A stretch of DNA of 64,000 nucleotides from Streptomyces scabichelini (lineage in GTDB: Bacteria; Actinomycetota; Actinomycetes; Streptomycetales; Streptomycetaceae). The notes beneath the pieces are model-generated. The model searched no databases, was not told the DNA's origin, and saw only the letters and a list, made by a program, of their open reading frames with translations. The position numbers and the translations under genes were made by a program. Every line of letters begins with the position of its first letter. The stretch's first letter is position 1. The stretch spans positions 1-64,000 of the forward strand of contig NZ_JAAKZY010000022.1 in assembly GCF_011045015.1 (NCBI RefSeq). Reading direction: 5' to 3'. Shown one piece after another: positions 60,107 through 64,000 of this stretch.

Positions 60107-60754
60107 CTATCGCTGTGGTTGCCAAGGGCGGACCTGGCGGTCGTTCGGCGGCATCCGCCGGAGCCGTTCTGCCCGATCGCTCAGGCGGTAGCCCCGCTGG
60201 AACAGGCTGTGCCAGAAGGTGGAGCAGCGCTCGTAGCAGGCAGCGATCACTGCTGGGCCGTAGCGGCGTAACAGCCGGTAGTGCCGCCGCTGGGCCTGGA
60301 CGACTTCAGGCAGGTCAGCCAGGTCGTATTGTCGTGCCGCGCTGTCGACGGCGCGGCCGATCCAGAGACGATGGGGGATGCAGACCTGGTCGTGATGCTT
60401 CGACATCCAGACCATGACGTCCTGTTGCGGATTTCCGGTCCTGCGGGCAACACAGCGCCGGCATGCCCACCGGGGAGTGAGTGCGGGGGGCCCGTTCGAG
60501 ACGTTCCACGACTTGTTCTCCCAGCGGGGAATCGCGTACTGGATCGTGGTGCGGGACTGTCCGCTGAGGACGCTGAGCTGGTCGATCGGATCCAGCCGGG
60601 ACGTCAGCCAGAGGGAGGGTCGCTGCAGGCGTTGGACGGGCGTCGCGTTCGCGGCGGCCAGTCTGCTCAGGAATGAGGATTCGGTCTCATGCGGGAAGGG
60701 CTTGAGCGGACGCGGCAGCGGGCGGACGACGACGGGATCGAACCGTGCGGTCAT
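60107..60754 (-). CDS. tniQ: TniQ-family transposition targeting protein
   Basis: 215 aa. VRPLPRPLKPFPHETESSFLSRLAAANATPVQRLQRPSLWL, then a Cys/His zinc finger (RWACRRCVARRTGN, KHHDQVCIPHRLWIG) and a helical C-terminus. The ATG overlaps the upstream tnsC/tniB stop (ATGA). In Tn7-like and Tn5053-like elements TniQ links the ATPase to the target. It is apparently intact, although its partners are broken. Confidence 0.8.
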   Translation of the reverse strand: MTARFDPVVVRPLPRPLKPFPHETESSFLSRLAAANATPVQRLQRPSLWLTSRLDPIDQLSVLSGQSRTTIQYAIPRWENKSWNVSNGPPALTPRWACRRCVARRTGNPQQDVMVWMSKHHDQVCIPHRLWIGRAVDSAARQYDLADLPEVVQAQRRHYRLLRRYGPAVIAACYERCSTFWHSLFQRGYRLSDRAERLRRMPPNDRQVRPWQPQR

Positions 60755-61140
60755 CAGGCTGCCTTGGGAGGGTCGGGCGGGCCGTCCGATTCGCTGTTGT
60801 GGTCGATGCGGATGCTCCGCAGGCTGGTCTTGGTGATGCGTTCACTACCGTCGAGGATGGCGGAGATGGCTGCAGCCCGGATCAGGTGCGAAAGGCTTCC
60901 GATCATGCCGCCGGTTCTCTGGTGCAGGTATTTCGACTGCTTGACCAGGGTGCCGGCCGGGTGCCGGTGCAGGCGGAGGGTGTTCTCCAGCGAGGCGACC
61001 AGCGCTCGCCACTCGGCAGTGAAGGTAAAGGGGCCGGTGCGGACCATGATGCAGCGGCCGGCCAGCTGTTTGCCCCGGATGCCGGTGAACAGGCCGGACT
61101 TCTCAACGGTGCTGCGGCCCTTGTGGCCGGGAAGGTGCAT
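60754..61140 (-). pseudogene. tniB/tnsC ATPase 3' fragment
   Basis: The sequence keeps the C-terminal part of the transposition ATPase: VEKSGLFTGIRGKQLAGRCIMVRTGPF, EWRALVASLENTLRLHRHPAGTLVKQSKYLHQRTGGMIGSLSHLIRAAAISAILDGSERITKTSLRSIRIDH. The Walker A and B region is missing. It is joined in frame to a tnsA fragment near 61140, so a deletion removed the rest of tnsA, all of tnsB and the 5' part of this gene. Confidence 0.75.
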
Positions 61141-61437
61141 GCCGGTCACCAGCGGGTCGAAGTCGAGCAGCATCAGGCGATCACGCTCCAGTCACGACTC
61201 GTAGCCCATATGCCCGCCGCACGTCGCCGACCAGTACCAGCCGCACCAGTTGCCTTGGCCCCGGAACGCCGGAAATCGCCGCTCGGGCCGTACCGACTCG
61301 AACCGGACCGGCCACAAACGACCCAGCGGCCCCCGCTCACGCGCCCCCGACGCGCTGACGTACTCCAGCTCGATGTCCTCCGCCGACACCTCACGCGCAT
61401 CCATCCGGGCCTCCGGTACGACGCCGACGAGCCACAA
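61141..61437 (-). pseudogene. tnsA-like endonuclease 5' fragment with in-frame stop
   Basis: From about ATG 61437: EDIELEYVSASGARERGPLGRLWPVRFESVRPERRFPAFRGQGNWCGWYWSATCGGHMGYES, then TGA (61192-61194), then LERDRLMLLDFDPLVTG in the same frame. TnsA-like proteins have GYESWLERD here, so TGG became TGA. The catalytic region that should follow is deleted. It is the first gene inside the right end, the usual place of tnsA. Confidence 0.72.
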
Positions 61438-61463
61438 CGACCGTAGGGACAGCCAGAGCGGCG

Positions 61464-61571
61464 TACCCGGAGAAGACCGAGACAGCCCACCAAATGCCCG
61501 GAGATGACTGAGACGTCAGCTCACTTGCCCGGAGTTCTCCGAGACTGCCCGGACATCACAGAGACAGGACA
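61464..61571. repeat. Right end repeats of the Tn7-like element
   Basis: Units at 61464-61483 (TACCCGGAGAAGACCGAGAC), 61495-61514 (TGCCCGGAGATGACTGAGAC), 61526-61545 (TGCCCGGAGTTCTCCGAGAC) and 61546-61565 (TGCCCGGACATCACAGAGAC), all pointing outward, spaced 31, 31 and 20 bp. The last runs into AGGACA at 61566-61571, the presumed terminus. Confidence 0.75.
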
Positions 61572-61620
61572 CGAGTGCTCACTGGCCAACTGAAGCGCTC
61601 AGTCACAAGTGGTCTAGCGC

Positions 61621-61648
61621 ACTATTGCAAGCACCTGCTTGCAATAGT
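61621..61648. promoter_or_regulatory. 28-bp palindromic operator of the XRE regulator gene
   Basis: ACTATTGCAAGCA (61621-61633), CC, TGCTTGCAATAGT (61636-61648): perfect 13-bp arms 26 nt before the ATG. AT-rich core and position indicate autoregulation, probably by the downstream XRE protein. Confidence 0.75.
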
Positions 61649-61674
61649 TAGCGGGGGTGCGGCAAGGTAGAGGC

Positions 61675-62262
61675 ATGGCAACGCTCAACGTCGGCAATCT
61701 TGGTGAGTACCTGCGGGAGCAGCGGCGCAATGCGCAGCTGAGTCTGCGGCAGCTCGCCGAGGCCGCCGGGGTGTCCAATCCGTATCTGAGCCAGATCGAG
61801 CGCGGGCTGCGCAAGCCGAGTGCGGAGGTGTTGCAGCAGGTCGCCAAGGCGCTGCGGATCTCCGCCGAGACGCTGTACGTGAGGGCCGGGATCCTCGACG
61901 CGGAGCGGGACCGGGACGAGGTGGAGACGCGAGCCGTCATCCTCGCCGACCCGACGCTCAACGAGCGGCAGAAGCAGGTGCTGCTCCAGATCTACGAATC
62001 CTTCCGCAAGGAGAACGGGTTCGAGATCAAGGCGGACGAGGAAATCCAGGGCATTCAGGATGATCTGGGCCCTCAGGGCGTAACGGATGGTCGGGGCACC
62101 GCCGTTGACAGGGTCCGCACGGCCGACGGCAGCGGGGCCGAGCAGAACGACCCGTACGACGAGGACAGCCAGAGCGACCAGAACGACCGGAACGAGAAGC
62201 ACGGCACAAACGACTACGCGAACGATCGCGACGAACCGCACGGTCAGCAGTCCGTCGGCTGA
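61675..62262 (+). CDS. XRE-family HTH regulator with acidic low-complexity tail
   Basis: 195 aa from ATG 61675. HTH_3: LGEYLREQRRNAQLSLRQLAEAAGVSNPYLSQIERGLRKPSAEVLQQVAKALRISAETLYVRAGIL. A helical segment follows (PTLNERQKQVLLQIYESFRKEN), then an Asp/Asn/Gln-rich tail. This regulator usually precedes the HBHA-like gene in Streptomyces, as here (116 nt), and may control it. Confidence 0.88.
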   Translation: MATLNVGNLGEYLREQRRNAQLSLRQLAEAAGVSNPYLSQIERGLRKPSAEVLQQVAKALRISAETLYVRAGILDAERDRDEVETRAVILADPTLNERQKQVLLQIYESFRKENGFEIKADEEIQGIQDDLGPQGVTDGRGTAVDRVRTADGSGAEQNDPYDEDSQSDQNDRNEKHGTNDYANDRDEPHGQQSVG

Positions 62263-62378
62263 CCAGGGCCGACGCCGTCCCGCCGCGGAGCAGCGGTCGT
62301 TCACCCGCACGAACACCCGCACGAACACCCGCACGAAAAAACCCTCACCCACGTAGCGATTCCTGGAGGACCATCGCC

Positions 62379-62969
62379 ATGGCGATCACCGACGAACTGC
62401 GCAAGACGTTCAGCGACCCGACCCCGCTCTACTTCGCCGCCGGCACCGCCGACCTGGCCGTCCAGCAGGCCAAGAAGGTGCCCGGCCTTTTCGAGCAGAT
62501 CCGTACCGAGGCCCCTTCCCGGATCGAGTCCGTACGGAGCATCGATCCGAACGCCGTCCAGGAGAAGGCCACCACGCGCGCCAAGGAGGCGCAGGAGACC
62601 CTGCAGAGCAAGGTCACGGAGTTCATCACCACGCTCGACACCGACATCAAGAAGATCGGTGAGACCGCTCAGGACTTCGCCCTGCGCAGCGTCGGCGTGG
62701 CCGCCGAGTACGCCGTGAAGGCGCGTGAGACGTACGAGAAGGTCGCCGAGCACGGTGAGCAGACCGTGAAGACCTGGCGCGGCGAGGCCGCCGAGGAGAT
62801 CGAGGAACTGGCGGTCGCCGTCGAGCCGAAGCCGGAGCCGGCCGAGACCAAGGCCGAGAAGCCCGCCGAAGCCAAGGCCGAGCCCGCCCCGGCGAAGAAG
62901 GCCCCGGCCAAGAAGGCCCCGGCCGCCCGCAAGACGACGGCCAAGAAGGCGACGCCGCCCAGCAAGTAG
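62379..62969 (+). CDS. HBHA-like / histone-like Lys-Ala-Pro tail protein
   Basis: 196 aa. The N-terminal ~150 residues form a long amphipathic helix (ITDELRKTFSDPTPLYFAAGTADLAVQQAKKVPGLFEQI, TTRAKEAQETLQSKVTEFITTLDTDIKKIGE), the C-terminal ~45 residues are KKAPAKKAPAARKTTAKKATPPSK-type repeats. This is the layout of mycobacterial heparin-binding haemagglutinin; in Streptomyces a nucleic-acid or membrane-binding role is possible. Upstream, ACCCGCACGAAC is repeated three times (62302-62337). Two hairpin-free gaps flank it. Confidence 0.82.
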   Translation: MAITDELRKTFSDPTPLYFAAGTADLAVQQAKKVPGLFEQIRTEAPSRIESVRSIDPNAVQEKATTRAKEAQETLQSKVTEFITTLDTDIKKIGETAQDFALRSVGVAAEYAVKARETYEKVAEHGEQTVKTWRGEAAEEIEELAVAVEPKPEPAETKAEKPAEAKAEPAPAKKAPAKKAPAARKTTAKKATPPSK

Positions 62970-63103
62970 GGCAGCGAGCAAGCCGGCAAGTAAGAAGTAA
63001 ACAGAGATTCGTTGTTACGAGAACCGTCGGGGACTCCGGGCACTATCGGAGTCCCCGACCCGTTCTCCGGGTACGGTGACGGCGTAGAGACGACTAGACA
63101 CGG

Positions 63104-63448
63104 GTGGTGGGCACAGTGCTGATGACGGCATTCGGCGGCTTCATGTCGCTGCTCTTCCTCGCCATGCTGGTGCTCGCCGTAGCGGCACTGGTGCTCGCGG
63201 CGATGGCCCGCGACGACGCGTATGTCGCCGCGGACAAGAAGAACAAGATGTTCTGGTTGATCATCCTCGGCGTCACGGTGGCCGTGAACCTGCTGGTGCC
63301 GATCCTGTTCCTGCAGATCGCCGGCCTCATCGCCACGATCGTCTTCTTCGTGGACGTACGGCCCGCGCTCAAGCAGGTCTCGGGCGGCGGCCGTCGCGGG
63401 GGAAGCAGCAGCGACGGTCCGTACGGCCCTTACAACGGCGGACGCTGA
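63104..63448 (+). CDS. DUF2516 membrane protein
   Basis: 114 aa from GTG 63104 (alternatives GTG 63116 or ATG 63122). Two TM helices (FMSLLFLAMLVLAVAALVLAAMA and MFWLIILGVTVAVNLLVPILFLQIAGLIATIVFFVDV) and a Gly/Ser-rich cytoplasmic tail. DUF2516 proteins are conserved in actinobacteria with unknown function. Confidence 0.85.
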   Translation: MVGTVLMTAFGGFMSLLFLAMLVLAVAALVLAAMARDDAYVAADKKNKMFWLIILGVTVAVNLLVPILFLQIAGLIATIVFFVDVRPALKQVSGGGRRGGSSSDGPYGPYNGGR

Positions 63449-63449
63449 A

Positions 63450-63557
63450 GCCCCTTTAGGGGCGCGGGGCTGTATCAATATGCGGCTCCGCCGCGATGGG
63501 GGTCCCCCCGCTCGAGCGAAGCCGAGAGTGGGGGAGCGACCAGCCACACACGGCCCG
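63450..63557. repeat. Dispersed hairpin-rich intergenic repeat, copy 2 (bidirectional terminator-like)
   Basis: GCCCC-TTTA-GGGGC (63450-63463) then GCGGCtccGCCGC (63482-63494), GGGGGTCCCCCCGCTCGAGCG and GAGAGTGGGGGAGCGACCAG. It matches copy 1 at 11225. It begins 2 nt after the DUF2516 stop and lies before the convergent SpoIIE-like gene. Confidence 0.75.
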
Positions 63558-63611
63558 CAGCTGCCGTACCGCAGTACCCGGGAGCCTGCGTGCCTCACTT
63601 CCAGCGGAGCG

Positions 63612-64000
63612 CTACGCCATCCGGTCCAGCAGCAGCACCGCCACGTCGTCCGTCAGCTCCCCGCCGTTGAGGTCCCGGACCTCGTTCACGGCCGCCCGGA
63701 GCAGTTCCTCGCCGCGCAGGCCCTGCGCCAGCTGGCGGCGGACCATGTCCACCATCCCGTCCTGGCCCAGCCGCTCCTTGCCCTTGCCGATCCGGCCCTC
63801 TATCAGGCCGTCCGTGTAGAGCATCAGGCTCCACGCGCCGCCCAGCTCCACCTGCCGGCGCGGCCAGCGGGCGTTCGGCAGCAGGCCGAGGGCCGCTCCG
63901 CCGTTCTCGGGCGCCAGCAGTTCGACGACGTGGCCGGCGCGGGCGATCAGCGGGGACGGGTGCCCGGCCAGGCACACGCCGGCGCGGCGGCCGTCCGGAG
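63612..64000 (-). CDS. SpoIIE/PP2C-type protein phosphatase, 3' part (continues beyond window)
   Basis: The last ~129 codons are present; the 5' part lies beyond position 64000. RRAGVCLAGHPSPLIARAGHVVEL, LGLLPNARWPRRQVELGGAWSLMLYTDGLIEGRIGKG, GLRGEELLRAAVNEVRDLNGGELTDDVAVLLLDRM. The GHPSP, YTDGLIE and DDVAVLLL motifs mark the C-terminus of the SpoIIE phosphatase domain. Likely a sensor-linked phosphatase of anti-sigma antagonists. Confidence 0.9.
   Translation of the reverse strand, partial: PDGRRAGVCLAGHPSPLIARAGHVVELLAPENGGAALGLLPNARWPRRQVELGGAWSLMLYTDGLIEGRIGKGKERLGQDGMVDMVRRQLAQGLRGEELLRAAVNEVRDLNGGELTDDVAVLLLDRMA

Larger units (their letters stand above)
52564..61571. mobile_element. 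Tn7-like element remnant (inferred limits)
   Basis: The inverted termini TGTCCTGTCTC (52564-52574) and GAGACAGGACA (61561-61571) are exact complements. Inside each lie copies of a 20-bp repeat, T[GA]CCCGGA-N7-GAGAC with one or two variable bases (three left, four right), like TnsB-binding sites. At the right end a tnsA fragment, a deletion, a tnsC/tniB 3' part and tniQ read inward. Between the ends are a frameshifted gene, a possible Tn3 fragment, a subtilase and an ABC operon. No target duplication is seen (CCTAT / CGAGT), so the two ends may not come from one insertion. Confidence 0.55.

Noticed and set aside
62302..62337. Three copies of ACCCGCACGAAC considered as an operator or iteron
   Set aside because: Only three short copies in a transcribed leader; no replication genes or dyad nearby.

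Overview
The window is very GC-rich, dominated by GTG/ATG starts, and gene-dense. It carries Streptomyces hallmarks: an aspartokinase-asd pair, a SigE-type sigma factor, SURF1, HelR, a DUF2516 protein, an HBHA-like protein, and TTA codons confined to accessory genes. It looks like chromosomal Streptomyces DNA in which conserved backbone alternates with accessory and decayed mobile DNA.

Layout. 1-14.9 kb is backbone: an NTF2-fold protein, an OmpR-type two-component system, lysC with an internal beta-subunit start, asd, a SigE-family sigma factor with a coupled membrane-anchored partner, SURF1, an S9 peptidase, a SnoaL-like protein, an RCK-type ion-channel-like protein and an Eis-like acetyltransferase. 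14.9-25.0 kb is a compact paralogue-rich island. It has four GntR-type regulators sharing one unclassified C-terminal domain, three 60-62 aa two-helix membrane proteins, two HAD phosphatases and three APH-fold kinase domains in two genes. Two operator classes follow the two regulator subfamilies, and all four regulators appear to have leaderless promoters of the same geometry. I consider this the best candidate for an undescribed system, probably a metabolite kinase/phosphatase/sensor module. A degenerate tetR fragment lies where its largest kinase gene begins, and an intact related tetR follows it. 25.1-38.6 kb holds tetR, helR, a nitroreductase-hemerythrin fusion, an AbgT transporter with an M20 peptidase and a divergent double-Lrp regulator, GntR/PEBP/DtxR-like genes, an FAD monooxygenase, a WYL regulator and RidA.

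38.6-52.5 kb is accessory and partly decayed: a DHFR-like/SRPBCC/ArsR operon, a broken ATP-NAD kinase fragment abutting a truncated nitroreductase, a GMC oxidoreductase divergent from an atypical P450, SDR/TetR, a deleted TniQ-like gene, HxlR, a nadC-phzF-DUF1330 operon containing a second nadC tail, a frameshifted methyltransferase and a Nudix gene. 52.56-61.57 kb is bounded by 11-bp inverted termini and seven copies of a 20-bp repeat. These look like the ends of a Tn7-like element whose tnsA-tnsC-tniQ genes survive as a deleted, stop-containing remnant. A large secreted subtilase and a YtrA-type ABC operon lie between the ends. 61.6-64 kb returns to backbone: an XRE regulator with a 28-bp palindrome, an HBHA-like protein, DUF2516 and the 3' part of a SpoIIE-type phosphatase.

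Two copies of a ~105-bp hairpin-rich repeat (11.23 and 63.45 kb) both sit between convergent genes. No rRNA, tRNA or CRISPR array was seen.
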